Source: Lutibacter sp. (GTDB lineage Bacteria; Bacteroidota; Bacteroidia; Flavobacteriales; Flavobacteriaceae). Taken from it: a stretch of 5,934 bases of DNA. This document shows positions 1 through 5,762 of this stretch, piece by piece; positions within the stretch are counted from its first letter, which is position 1, and every line of letters begins with the position of its first letter. The stretch lies in assembly GCA_002733285.1 (NCBI GenBank), contig NVVE01000011.1, positions 75,476 through 81,409 on the forward strand, read 5' to 3'. The notes beneath the pieces are model-generated. The model saw only the letters and a program-made list of their open reading frames with translations, had not been told where the DNA came from and searched no databases. The position numbers and the translations under genes were made by a program.

Positions 1-1
1 T

Positions 2-226
2 TATATTACCAAAAGCAACCTTTATAAATATGATTATATATTTTTAATGTCTCCTTGGGAAGAAATTTATATTTCAGACAATGAGCGATATGAAAATTTT
101 GAACAGGCTTTGGCTATACACAATCACTTAGAACGTACTTATAAAGAGTTAAATTACAAAATAATTGAGGTCCAAACCGGAACTATTGAAGAAAGAACTA
201 ATTTTATATTAGCGTCCATCAGATAA
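2..226 (+). CDS. AAA_28-type ATPase, C-terminal fragment (5' end outside window)
   Basis: The frame is open from the window edge to the TAA at 224-226 and encodes the last 74 residues of a protein. The stretch MSPWEEIYISDNERYENFEQ, followed by a helical segment and then EVQTGTIEERTNFILASI, matches the C-terminal third of small (about 180-residue) predicted ATPases of the AAA_28 type. In that family a proline-tryptophan turn, an 'IY..D.ER...FE.A' segment and a final 'V..GT.EER..FIL' segment are typical. The Walker A and B motifs would lie upstream and cannot be seen, so ATPase function is inferred from family likeness only. Its stop codon overlaps the start of the helicase gene (TAATG), so the two are probably co-transcribed and translationally coupled. 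The cellular role of this family in Bacteroidota is not established to my knowledge. Confidence 0.75.
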   Translation, partial: YITKSNLYKYDYIFLMSPWEEIYISDNERYENFEQALAIHNHLERTYKELNYKIIEVQTGTIEERTNFILASIR

Positions 227-2121
227 TGAGTACACCGCTTGAAATATTAAAAACCCATTGGGATTATCATCAATTTAAAGATGCTCAAGAGGAAATAATT
301 CAGTCTGTTTTAAATGGAACAGATACTGTTGTATTATTACCTACTGGAGGGGGAAAATCGTTATGTTATCAAGTACCAACGCTGCTTTTAGATGGCGTTT
401 GTATTGTAATTTCTCCTTTAATTGCATTGATTCAAGATCAGGTTAGTAGTTTAAAAGAAAAAAATATTAAGGCTATTGCTTTAACTTCACTGCTAAGCCA
501 AGAAGAAATTATTACCGCTTTTGATAATTTACAGTTTGGATATTTTAAATTTTTATACCTCTCACCTGAAAAATTGCAATCTAATTTTATTCAAGAAAAG
601 ATTAAACAATTAAATGTTTCCTTAATTGCTATTGATGAAGCGCATTGTATTTCTGAATGGGGACACGATTTTAGACCTTCTTACTTACAATTAAAAATTT
701 TGAAAGAGTTACAACCTGAAGCAACTTTTATGGCTTTAACAGCTACCGCAACACAAAAAGTTTTGGAAGATATCCAACAAAATTTGGCAATAGAAAAAGC
801 GGTTATATTTAAAAAATCATTTCAACGAACAAATTTAAATTATCATGTAATTACTACAGAAAATATTTACGGTAAACTACTTCAAATTGTGCGTAAAGTA
901 AATGCTTCAGCAATTATATACACCAATAGCCGAAAACAAACAAAAGAAGTTTGCAATTTTTTACAAAAAAATAATTTTAGAAGCAGTTTCTATCATGGTG
1001 GTTTGACAACCATTGAAAAAAATAAGTCTTTTACTAATTGGATGAGTGATACAACACCTATAATGGTGGCTACAAATGCGTTTGGCATGGGAATCGACAA
1101 ACCAGATGTTAGAGCGGTTATTCATATAAATACTCCTAATAGTTTAGAAAATTTTATTCAAGAGGCTGGTAGAGCTGGTAGAGATGGTAAAACATCTTAT
1201 TCTTTCATTTTAACAAACAAATCTAATCTCTTTGATGCTTCAACTAAATATACATCTAATATAGCTTCAACTAAATTTGTAAAGCTTATATATCATAATT
1301 TAAATCAATACTATAATATCACTTTAGGTGAACTCCCTGAACAATTATTTGATTTTTCGTTACAAGAATTTTGTTTCACATATAAGCTAAAACTGATACA
1401 AGCGTTTAATGCTATAAAAATTCTAGTCCGTGAAAATATTGTGTATTTAGATGAAAACTACCGCAAAAAATCAACGTTGAAATTTTTAATAAGTAGCCAT
1501 CAAATCTTTGATTATTTGAACAATCAACCTTCAAAAAATGAATTAATCAAATTAATATTAAGAAGCTATGGTGGTATTTTTGATCATTATACTATTATTA
1601 ATGAATACAGACTTTCCAAAAAATTAAATTGCTCAAAAAAAGAAATTATTAATCATTTAAACGATCTACACATTAATGGTATTGTGAACTATACCTATGA
1701 AAATACCACTTCAAAATTATCTTTTTTGGTTCCAAGAGATGATAATTACACTATCAATAGCATTTCAAAGAATATTGAACAACAAAATAATTTAAAATAC
1801 CAAAAATTAACAGCTGCTATCTCATATATTCAAAATACTAAGACTTGCAGAAATACTCAACTACTTAACTATTTTAATGAAACTAGCACTAAGACCTGCG
1901 GTACATGTGATATTTGTAAATCTGCAATTCAACTAAAAAATTCCTCAAAAACAATTGCATCTCACATTATTGATTTGTTGAAAGATCAACAACTTTCTTC
2001 ACAAGAGATCGCAACTTTCCTTAATTATTCTGAAAGTGAAATATTAAATTCATTGCAACTATTATTGGAAAAAAATAAAATAACAATAACTTCGCAAAAT
2101 AAATTTAAACGAAACCTTTAA
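226..2121 (+). CDS. recQ: RecQ-family ATP-dependent 3'-5' DNA helicase (short form, C-terminal zinc motif)
   Basis: A 631-residue superfamily 2 helicase that should unwind DNA during recombination and repair in the cytoplasm. All core motifs are visible: motif 0 (F17, Q21), Walker A PTGGGKS at 39-45, motif Ia SPLIALIQDQ at 63-72, DEAH at 137-140 followed by the RecQ aromatic-rich loop (CISEWGHDFR, 141-150), TATAT at 172-176, motif V around 281-300 (TNAFGMGIDKPDVR) and motif VI QEAGRAGRDG at 312-321. Four cysteines (C541, C558, C561, C564, in a CR..QLL.YF...CG.CDIC context) form the RecQ zinc-binding signature. They lie about 220 residues past motif VI, whereas in E. coli RecQ this module follows the helicase core directly. 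The stretch between, roughly 420-505, looks like a winged-helix region. No HRDC domain is apparent; the last 65 residues form a small helical segment. The start at 226 fits the family N-terminus (SxPLEILKxxW) and overlaps the previous stop. Flavobacteria often carry a longer, conventional RecQ elsewhere, so this may be a paralogue. Confidence 0.93.
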   Translation: MSTPLEILKTHWDYHQFKDAQEEIIQSVLNGTDTVVLLPTGGGKSLCYQVPTLLLDGVCIVISPLIALIQDQVSSLKEKNIKAIALTSLLSQEEIITAFDNLQFGYFKFLYLSPEKLQSNFIQEKIKQLNVSLIAIDEAHCISEWGHDFRPSYLQLKILKELQPEATFMALTATATQKVLEDIQQNLAIEKAVIFKKSFQRTNLNYHVITTENIYGKLLQIVRKVNASAIIYTNSRKQTKEVCNFLQKNNFRSSFYHGGLTTIEKNKSFTNWMSDTTPIMVATNAFGMGIDKPDVRAVIHINTPNSLENFIQEAGRAGRDGKTSYSFILTNKSNLFDASTKYTSNIASTKFVKLIYHNLNQYYNITLGELPEQLFDFSLQEFCFTYKLKLIQAFNAIKILVRENIVYLDENYRKKSTLKFLISSHQIFDYLNNQPSKNELIKLILRSYGGIFDHYTIINEYRLSKKLNCSKKEIINHLNDLHINGIVNYTYENTTSKLSFLVPRDDNYTINSISKNIEQQNNLKYQKLTAAISYIQNTKTCRNTQLLNYFNETSTKTCGTCDICKSAIQLKNSSKTIASHIIDLLKDQQLSSQEIATFLNYSESEILNSLQLLLEKNKITITSQNKFKRNL

Positions 2122-3065
2122 TGAGAGATTTGAGAATTGTATTTATGGGAACTCCCGATTTTGCTGTTGCGATTTTAACTGCGCTCCAAAAGGCAAAATT
2201 TAATATTGTTGGCGTTATAACTGCGCCTGATAAACCGGCTGGTAGAGGACGAAAAATACAAGAATCTGCTGTTAAAAAATATGCTTTAGAGAATAATCTC
2301 CATATTTTGCAGCCAACCAATTTAAAGAGCGAAACTTTTGTCCAAGAATTAAATCAATTAAACGTTAACTTACAAATAGTTGTAGCTTTTAGAATGTTGC
2401 CAAAAGCAGTTTGGAAACTTCCTAAATACGGCACTTTTAATTTACATGCTTCATTATTACCTGATTATAGAGGGGCAGCACCTATACATTGGTCTATAAT
2501 TAATGGTGAAACTAAAACAGGTGTTACGACGTTTTTTATTGATGAAAAAATTGATACAGGGAATATCATCTCACAAAAAGAAGTACTCATAAGTAATACT
2601 GAAACTGTAGGTGATTTACACTATAAATTAATGCAAATTGGAAGTAAATTGGTCGTAGAAACAACTCAGCAAATAGCAGAAAATACTGTTAAAACATTTA
2701 AACAACCTGAAATTGAACAAAAATTTGCTCCAAAAATATATACTGAAACGTGCAAAATAGATTGGAATGACTCCTTAAATACTATCTATAATTTAATAAG
2801 AGGGCTCAATCCGTATCCAACCGCTTGGACAACCCTAATAAATAATAGTACAGAAACGAAAGTCAAAATTTATGATGTAAAAAAAGAATTTGAATCTCAT
2901 CAATATAAAATTGGTACATTAATTACTTCTAAAAGCGAAATTAAGGTTGCTGTTAAAAATGGCTTTCTTGTAATTGAAAGTTTGCAAGTATCAGGTAAGA
3001 GAAAAATGGATAGTAAAAGTTTATTGAACGGTTTCATCTTTCATAAAAATGCTAGTATGCAATAA
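2121..3065 (+). CDS. fmt: Methionyl-tRNA formyltransferase
   Basis: This enzyme transfers a formyl group from 10-formyltetrahydrofolate to the amino group of Met on initiator tRNA, allowing bacterial translation initiation. The 314 residues match the family's usual length. The N-terminal catalytic domain (about 3-182) opens with RIVFMGTPDFAV and carries the APDKPAGRGRK loop at 35-45 that contacts tRNA. The catalytic triad is seen as N107 and H109 in FNLHASLLP and D145 in IDTGNII; SLLPDYRGAAPI is at 111-122. The C-terminal tRNA-binding domain begins near FAPKIY (202-207) and includes IRGLNPYPTAW (226-236). The ATG shares its A with the helicase stop (TAATG), which fixes the start and suggests translational coupling. 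There is no Shine-Dalgarno site, as usual in this phylum. A probable terminator overlaps the stop codon. No key residue is missing. Confidence 0.97.
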   Translation: MRDLRIVFMGTPDFAVAILTALQKAKFNIVGVITAPDKPAGRGRKIQESAVKKYALENNLHILQPTNLKSETFVQELNQLNVNLQIVVAFRMLPKAVWKLPKYGTFNLHASLLPDYRGAAPIHWSIINGETKTGVTTFFIDEKIDTGNIISQKEVLISNTETVGDLHYKLMQIGSKLVVETTQQIAENTVKTFKQPEIEQKFAPKIYTETCKIDWNDSLNTIYNLIRGLNPYPTAWTTLINNSTETKVKIYDVKKEFESHQYKIGTLITSKSEIKVAVKNGFLVIESLQVSGKRKMDSKSLLNGFIFHKNASMQ

Positions 3066-3097
3066 TCCCTTTGTTTTAAGGGGTTTCTAGCTTTTTT
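3064..3097 (+). terminator. Probable intrinsic terminator of the recQ-fmt run
   Basis: An eight-pair stem (AATCCCTT with AAGGGGTT, one G-U pair) encloses the six-base loop TGTTTT. It begins inside the fmt stop codon and is followed by TCTAGC and a run of six T (3092-3097). The T tract does not touch the stem, so efficiency is uncertain, but there is no other hairpin before the HU promoter. Confidence 0.5.
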
Positions 3098-3115
3098 CCA
3101 TTAAATTCTTTAAGG

Positions 3116-3144
3116 TTATTAACATTTGCAATCATTTATTAACA
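3116..3144. repeat. Nine-base direct repeat TTATTAACA, 20-base period, upstream of HU promoter
   Basis: TTATTAACA occurs at 3116-3124 and again, identically, at 3136-3144. The copies start 20 bases apart, close to two helical turns, and the second ends 26 bases before the -33 element of the HU promoter. This placement would suit a regulator binding on one face of the helix. The words are AT-rich, so chance is a serious alternative in this genome. Confidence 0.4.
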
Positions 3145-3158
3145 AAAAACTCATTTTT

Positions 3159-3178
3159 TTGTGCTAAAACTTGCACAA
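3159..3178. repeat. Inverted repeat TTGTGC/GCACAA overlapping the HU -33 element
   Basis: Perfect six-base arms at 3159-3164 and 3173-3178 are separated by eight bases (TAAAACTT). The right arm begins in the TTG taken as the -33 element (3171-3173), so a dimeric protein bound here would compete with or contact RNA polymerase. This is a candidate operator only; no regulator is known from the sequence. Confidence 0.35.
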
Positions 3179-3200
3179 GCCCTTATTCCGTATAACTTTG
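3171..3200 (+). promoter_or_regulatory. Promoter of the HU gene (Bacteroidota -33/-7 type)
   Basis: TTG at 3171-3173 and TAACTTTG at 3193-3200 are 19 bases apart. This fits the TTG, N17-23, TAnnTTTG pattern of the Bacteroidota primary sigma factor exactly. Transcription should start near 3205, leaving an AT-rich leader of roughly 45-50 bases before the HU ATG. The leader has no Shine-Dalgarno site but is A-rich just before the start. Confidence 0.75.
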
Positions 3201-3252
3201 TTAAGCTTTTATTAGCAAAATAAATTTAACCAATTAATTTAAAATTTAAGTT

Positions 3253-3525
3253 ATGAACAAATCAGATTTAATTGATGCAATGGCAGCTGATGCTGGTATC
3301 ACAAAAGCAGCAGCAAAAGCAGCCTTAGAATCATTAACAGACAATGTAACTAAAACTCTTAAAGGGGGCGGAAAAGTTGCATTAGTTGGATGGGGAACTT
3401 GGTCAATCTCAAAAAGAGCAGCAAGAACCGGTAGAAATCCTCAAACTGGAAAAGCTATTCAAATTGCAGCTAAAAACGTTGTTAAATTTAAGGCAGGTGC
3501 TGGATTTAGTAGTGCTGTAAACTAA
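3253..3525 (+). CDS. HU-family histone-like DNA-binding protein
   Basis: A 90-residue protein of the HU/IHF family, exactly the usual length. HU dimers bend and compact DNA in the nucleoid with little sequence preference. The N-terminal helical part (1-40, MNKSDLIDAMAADAGITKAA...) leads into the family signature around 46-65, GWGTWSISKRAARTGRNPQT. This contains the arm with the intercalating proline (P63 in RNPQTG), then KNVVKFKAGAGF at 74-85. Tryptophans replace the phenylalanines of the common GFGTF motif, a conservative change. The protein is alanine- and lysine-rich, and its codons look more GC-rich than those of its neighbours, consistent with high expression. It has its own strong promoter and terminator, so it is probably a single-gene transcript. 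It is HU-like rather than IHF-like, but which paralogue it is cannot be told from this window. Confidence 0.95.
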   Translation: MNKSDLIDAMAADAGITKAAAKAALESLTDNVTKTLKGGGKVALVGWGTWSISKRAARTGRNPQTGKAIQIAAKNVVKFKAGAGFSSAVN

Positions 3526-3550
3526 CACACGTAAGAAATATTCTTATTTT

Positions 3551-3583
3551 AAAAACTCTCTAAATATTTAGAGAGTTTTTTTT
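3551..3583 (+). terminator. Intrinsic terminator of the HU gene
   Basis: CTCTCTAAAT/ATTTAGAGAG (3556-3575) is a perfect 20-base palindrome. As RNA it forms a stem of eight pairs with an ATAT loop, followed directly by eight T (3576-3583). Five A precede the stem, so the hairpin could also end transcription from the opposite strand, although no minus-strand gene arrives here. Confidence 0.9.
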
Positions 3584-3598
3584 CTGATAAAATTTTAT

Positions 3599-3606
3599 TA
3601 TATTTA
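3599..3606 (+). promoter_or_regulatory. Possible -7 element of the yqgE promoter
   Basis: TATATTTA matches seven of eight positions of TAnnTTTG, 17 bases before the ATG at 3624. No TTG is found at the right distance, because that region is occupied by the HU terminator. The gene needs its own promoter or read-through, which is the main support. Confidence 0.3.
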
Positions 3607-3623
3607 AACAAGCAATTCTATCA

Positions 3624-4181
3624 ATGACAACACAAAATCCATCAAAAGGTAAATTACTGGTTTCCGAACCATCTATTTTAAATGACAAATCATTTAATAG
3701 ATCTGTCATATTTTTATCTGAGCATAATGAAGATGGTTGTCTAGGATTTATATTAAATAAACCTACAGAATTTGTATTGAATGATTTAATTGCTGAAATA
3801 AATTGCAATTTCAAAATATACAATGGAGGTCCTGTAGAACAGGATAATTTATATTTCATTCATAAAATTCCTAAATTAATTCCAAATAGTATTGAAATTG
3901 ATAAAGAACTCTATTGGGGTGGTGATTTCGAGACTCTAACTGATTTATTGAATAAAAAGGCTGTAAAACCTACTGAAATACGTTTTTTCTTGGGCTATTC
4001 AGGTTGGTCTATTGACCAATTAAATGAAGAATTAAATGAATCTACATGGGCTGTTGTTGAAAATAATTACCCTAACATTCTTGAAGTAAAATGTGATGAT
4101 TTTTGGAAAAATCAATTATTAGAATTTGGTGGTGAATATCAAATTTGGGCAAATGCTCCAAAAAACCCAAATTTAAACTAG
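3624..4181 (+). CDS. YqgE/AlgH family protein (UPF0301, DUF179)
   Basis: A 185-residue cytoplasmic protein of a widespread family with known folds but no settled biochemical function; the name AlgH comes from a reported link to alginate regulation in Pseudomonas. Visible signatures are GKLLVSEPSILNDKSFNRSV at 9-28, GCLGFILNKP at 38-47, NGGPV at 67-71 with YFIH at 77-80, YWGGD at 97-101, and GYSGW..DQLNEEL..STW at 124-142. Length and motif order are those of a complete family member, and no signal peptide or membrane segment is seen. The start at 3624 places the GKLL motif close to the N-terminus, as usual. The gene is isolated on the plus strand between the HU terminator and the convergent aminotransferase gene, whose 3' end it overlaps by nine bases. 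Function should be left as unknown. Confidence 0.93.
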   Translation: MTTQNPSKGKLLVSEPSILNDKSFNRSVIFLSEHNEDGCLGFILNKPTEFVLNDLIAEINCNFKIYNGGPVEQDNLYFIHKIPKLIPNSIEIDKELYWGGDFETLTDLLNKKAVKPTEIRFFLGYSGWSIDQLNEELNESTWAVVENNYPNILEVKCDDFWKNQLLEFGGEYQIWANAPKNPNLN

Positions 4182-4185
4182 TTTA
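4141..4185. repeat. Inverted repeat and palindrome at the convergent gene ends
   Basis: AAATTTGGG (4141-4149) and CCCAAATTT (4166-4174) are perfect nine-base inverted arms with a 16-base loop, inside the last codons of yqgE. Directly after it, TAAACTAGTTTA (4174-4185) is a perfect 12-base palindrome that holds the yqgE TAG and most of the aminotransferase TAA. Neither hairpin has a following T tract on either strand, so ordinary intrinsic termination is not supported. A role as an mRNA 3'-end structure is possible. Confidence 0.5.
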
Positions 4186-4991
4186 CTCAACTCTAACGCC
4201 AGTTCACTAGCTACTTTCTTGTTCAAAATACTCTTTTTATAAGCTGAAACAGGTTGTACACCAACTATCACATTCGTAATAAATATTTCATCAGCTTTTT
4301 GTAATTCAAAAGGAGAAATTGCTGTTTCTTGTAAGTTATATTTTTCACTTTTCGATACAATTTCTAGCATTTTTTTTCTTGCAATTCCTTTAACACAACC
4401 TTCAGTAATTGGTGGAGTTATTATAAAATTACCTTTAACCATAAATATGTTTCCATTAATAGCTTCAACTACCTGTTTTTTTTCGTTGAGGAGAACACAA
4501 TTATCAACACCATTTTCAGAAGCATAAATACTCGCTAAAACATTGGTGATTTTATTGGTAGTTTTGATACTTGACAATATTCCTGAATAAATATAATAAT
4601 CTTTAAATAATTCAATCGCATAGTTTTCTTTAATTGTTAAAGTTAGCGGTAAAGCCTCAATTAAATAATCAATCTGATTCGTTAATGGATGGTATAAGCC
4701 ACCTTCTTTTCTAAAAACAGTAAATCGCACTCTTGCATCTTCCAGCTTATTGGATCTCACTGTTTTAATTATTTCACTTTCAAAAAATTCTAATGTGAAA
4801 CTCATTGAAATTTCCATCCTAAGCATTCTCATAGAGGCCATTAATCTAAAGTAATGATCTTCTATAAAGTAAGTTCTTGAATTTTTAACTTTCATGGTCT
4901 CAAATAATGCATCACCATACTTAAAACCCCTATTATTTGAATTTAAGACTTCTTCTGATTTCTTTAATATCGTACCACTTAAATTTATCAT
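4173..4991 (-). CDS. Class IV aminotransferase, PLP-dependent, PabC-like (probable aminodeoxychorismate lyase)
   Basis: A 272-residue fold-type IV PLP enzyme. I chose the ATG at 4991 (MINLSGTILK) rather than an in-frame ATG at 5042, because family members begin this way and the upstream codons lie in a terminator and promoter. Visible signatures, counted from 4991: NNRGFKYGDALFET at 19-32; the PLP-binding lysine K143 in SSIKTTNK; VVEAINGNIFMV at 174-185 with E177; ITPPITEGCVKGIAR at 191-205, which cradles the cofactor phosphate; and ADEIFITNVIVGVQPV at 233-248. The last segment resembles PabC, which splits 4-amino-4-deoxychorismate into 4-aminobenzoate and pyruvate for folate synthesis, more than it resembles branched-chain or D-amino-acid aminotransferases. 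Substrate in this family is hard to read from sequence, and no pabA or pabB is in view, so the PabC assignment is an inference. The gene faces yqgE tail to tail. Confidence 0.85.
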   Translation of the reverse strand: MINLSGTILKKSEEVLNSNNRGFKYGDALFETMKVKNSRTYFIEDHYFRLMASMRMLRMEISMSFTLEFFESEIIKTVRSNKLEDARVRFTVFRKEGGLYHPLTNQIDYLIEALPLTLTIKENYAIELFKDYYIYSGILSSIKTTNKITNVLASIYASENGVDNCVLLNEKKQVVEAINGNIFMVKGNFIITPPITEGCVKGIARKKMLEIVSKSEKYNLQETAISPFELQKADEIFITNVIVGVQPVSAYKKSILNKKVASELALELSKLV

Positions 4992-5008
4992 ACCTCTAAT
5001 TTTACAAA

Positions 5009-5042
5009 CAAAATTACATAAAAAAACCTTGAATAAATTCAA
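5009..5042 (-). promoter_or_regulatory. Promoter of the class IV aminotransferase gene
   Basis: On the minus strand TAATTTTG (5016 down to 5009) matches TAnnTTTG exactly, and TTG (5042-5040) lies 23 bases upstream, at the upper edge of the accepted spacing. Transcription would begin near 5003, giving a leader of only about 11 bases before the ATG at 4991. This argues against translation starting at 5042. The TTG lies inside the stem of the preceding terminator. Confidence 0.55.
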
Positions 5043-5044
5043 GG
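5020..5044 (-). terminator. Intrinsic terminator of the START-like gene
   Basis: Read on the minus strand, CCTTGAA (5044-5038) pairs perfectly with TTCAAGG (5033-5027) around the loop TTTA. It is followed by seven T (5026-5020). It lies 26 bases after the START-like stop codon and ends before the aminotransferase start at 4991, so the two minus-strand genes are probably separate transcripts. Confidence 0.85.
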
Positions 5045-5070
5045 CTCATCGTTGTTAAAAAGAAATTTTA

Positions 5071-5454
5071 TTATGCACCAATAGTGTGTTTCAATTCATC
5101 AATTTGATTTTCCCAAAACATTTTTGATTCTTCAATCTCATTCTCTTCAGAAAAATCTGTTATAATTAGTGAAACATCTTTCGTTATTTCATCTACTTCT
5201 ATTTTGAATTCAAAATATGTTTTTTCATCTCCATCTTCAAGCCATTTAAACTTTATTTTTTCGCCAGGTCTTTCCTGCAATACTTTGGCTTGCTCTTCAG
5301 ATCCATCCCATATAAATGTATACAGTTCTCCACGAGAATTTACATTATCAGCAAACCATTCAGAAAGTCCTGAAGGTGTTCCAAAATATTGATATAACAT
5401 TTGTGGGGAAGCGTGTATAGGAAATTCAATTTCAAATTTAATTTTTTTCGACAT
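5071..5454 (-). CDS. START-like/SRPBCC-fold domain protein
   Basis: A 127-residue single-domain cytoplasmic protein resembling the START-like proteins conserved in Bacteroidota, related to the SRPBCC (Bet v 1, AHSA1) fold that encloses hydrophobic ligands. The first strand KIKFEIEFPIHASPQMLY (4-21) is followed by QYFGTPSGLSEWFADNV (22-38). The latter is the helix pair typical of the fold, with a proline and tryptophan as in AHSA1-like proteins. Strands then alternate (YTFIWDGSEEQAKVLQ, KIKFKWLEDG, TYFEFKIEVDEI, VSLIITDF). The C-terminal helix, roughly 105-124, contains KMFWENQIDELKHTIG and would close the pocket. The protein is acidic, with no signal peptide or membrane segment. The ATG at 5454 directly precedes the expected first strand. 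Ligand and role are unknown. Downstream it has its own terminator; no convincing promoter is seen upstream. Confidence 0.85.
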   Translation of the reverse strand: MSKKIKFEIEFPIHASPQMLYQYFGTPSGLSEWFADNVNSRGELYTFIWDGSEEQAKVLQERPGEKIKFKWLEDGDEKTYFEFKIEVDEITKDVSLIITDFSEENEIEESKMFWENQIDELKHTIGA

Positions 5455-5558
5455 GTTTTTTATTTAAAAGCACAATATATAGAAATATTCCTTTTTAAAA
5501 AAATTTAAATTATTAAAAAATAGAAGAATAAATTAGCGCCAATAGTTATTTTATTTTT

Positions 5559-5566
5559 TATATTTG
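5559..5566 (+). promoter_or_regulatory. -7 element of the tRNA promoter
   Basis: TATATTTG matches TAnnTTTG exactly and ends 14 bases before the tRNA, so transcription would start about 5572 with a short leader. There is no TTG at the usual distance; the closest match is TTA at 5533-5535, 23 bases upstream, in the context TTAGCGCC. The -33 part is therefore weak. Confidence 0.6.
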
Positions 5567-5580
5567 CAGCCTCAATAAAT

Positions 5581-5654
5581 GGCGTGGTAGCTCAGTTGGT
5601 TAGAGCGTCGGATTCATAACCCGGAGGTCTGCAGTTCAATTCTGCATCACGCTA
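5581..5654 (+). tRNA. tRNA-Met (CAT anticodon), probably elongator
   Basis: A 74-base cloverleaf can be folded by hand. The acceptor stem is GGCGTGG with TCACGCT, including G1-U72 and G7-U66 wobbles; discriminator A is at 5654 and CCA is not encoded. The D arm is GCTC/GAGC with loop AGTTGGTTA. The anticodon loop TTCATAA has CAT at 5615-5617. The T arm is TGCAG/CTGCA with loop TTCAATT and is perfect. The anticodon stem is imperfect: U27-G43 is a wobble and A31 (5612) opposes C39 (5620). Initiator hallmarks (unpaired base 1, three G-C pairs next to the anticodon loop) are absent. Elongator Met is therefore favoured, but a lysidine-modified tRNA-Ile2 also reads CAT in DNA and cannot be fully excluded. 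A recombinase gene starts 108 bases downstream. Confidence 0.93.
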
Positions 5655-5677
5655 CAAATTTTAAATTCAACAAAACG

Positions 5678-5706
5678 AACGGTTTAGCTTTCTAAATCGT
5701 TTTTTT
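5678..5706 (+). terminator. Intrinsic terminator after the tRNA
   Basis: AACGGTTTAG (5678-5687) pairs with CTAAATCGTT (5692-5701) around the loop CTTT, ten pairs with one G-U. A run of seven T (5700-5706) begins in the last two pairs. It ends tRNA transcription before the recombinase gene. Confidence 0.85.
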
Positions 5707-5762
5707 ATGTTTAATTCAAATGAATCCTTACATTTAGTTATGACAATTCATACGATTTGCCA

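Noticed and set aside
2105..2320. An open frame of 71 codons on the minus strand across the start of fmt.
   Set aside because: It lies wholly opposite the conserved N-terminal part of fmt, resembles nothing known, and has no promoter of its own.
3116..3144. Reading the TTATTAACA pair as DnaA boxes and the gap as a replication origin.
   Set aside because: Both copies miss the conserved C of the DnaA box, only two are present, and there is no dnaA or other origin gene nearby.
3560..3859. An open frame of 99 codons on the minus strand under the yqgE start and HU terminator.
   Set aside because: It is antisense to the conserved YqgE motifs and its end runs into the terminator hairpin; coding is much better supported on the plus strand.
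5204..5392. An open frame of 62 codons on the plus strand inside the START-like gene.
   Set aside because: It is the complement of a well-supported gene, with low-complexity serine-rich text and no promoter.
5515..5542. A possible minus-strand promoter for the START-like gene: TTG (5542-5540), 17 bases, TATTTTTT (5522-5515).
   Set aside because: The -7 part lacks the final G and falls in a run of A/T where such matches are expected by chance; it overlaps the tRNA promoter region.
5751..5759. TACGATTTG just before the recombinase start, resembling a -7 box.
   Set aside because: The spacer inside the box is one base too long, and it ends only three bases before the ATG, leaving no room for a transcript start.
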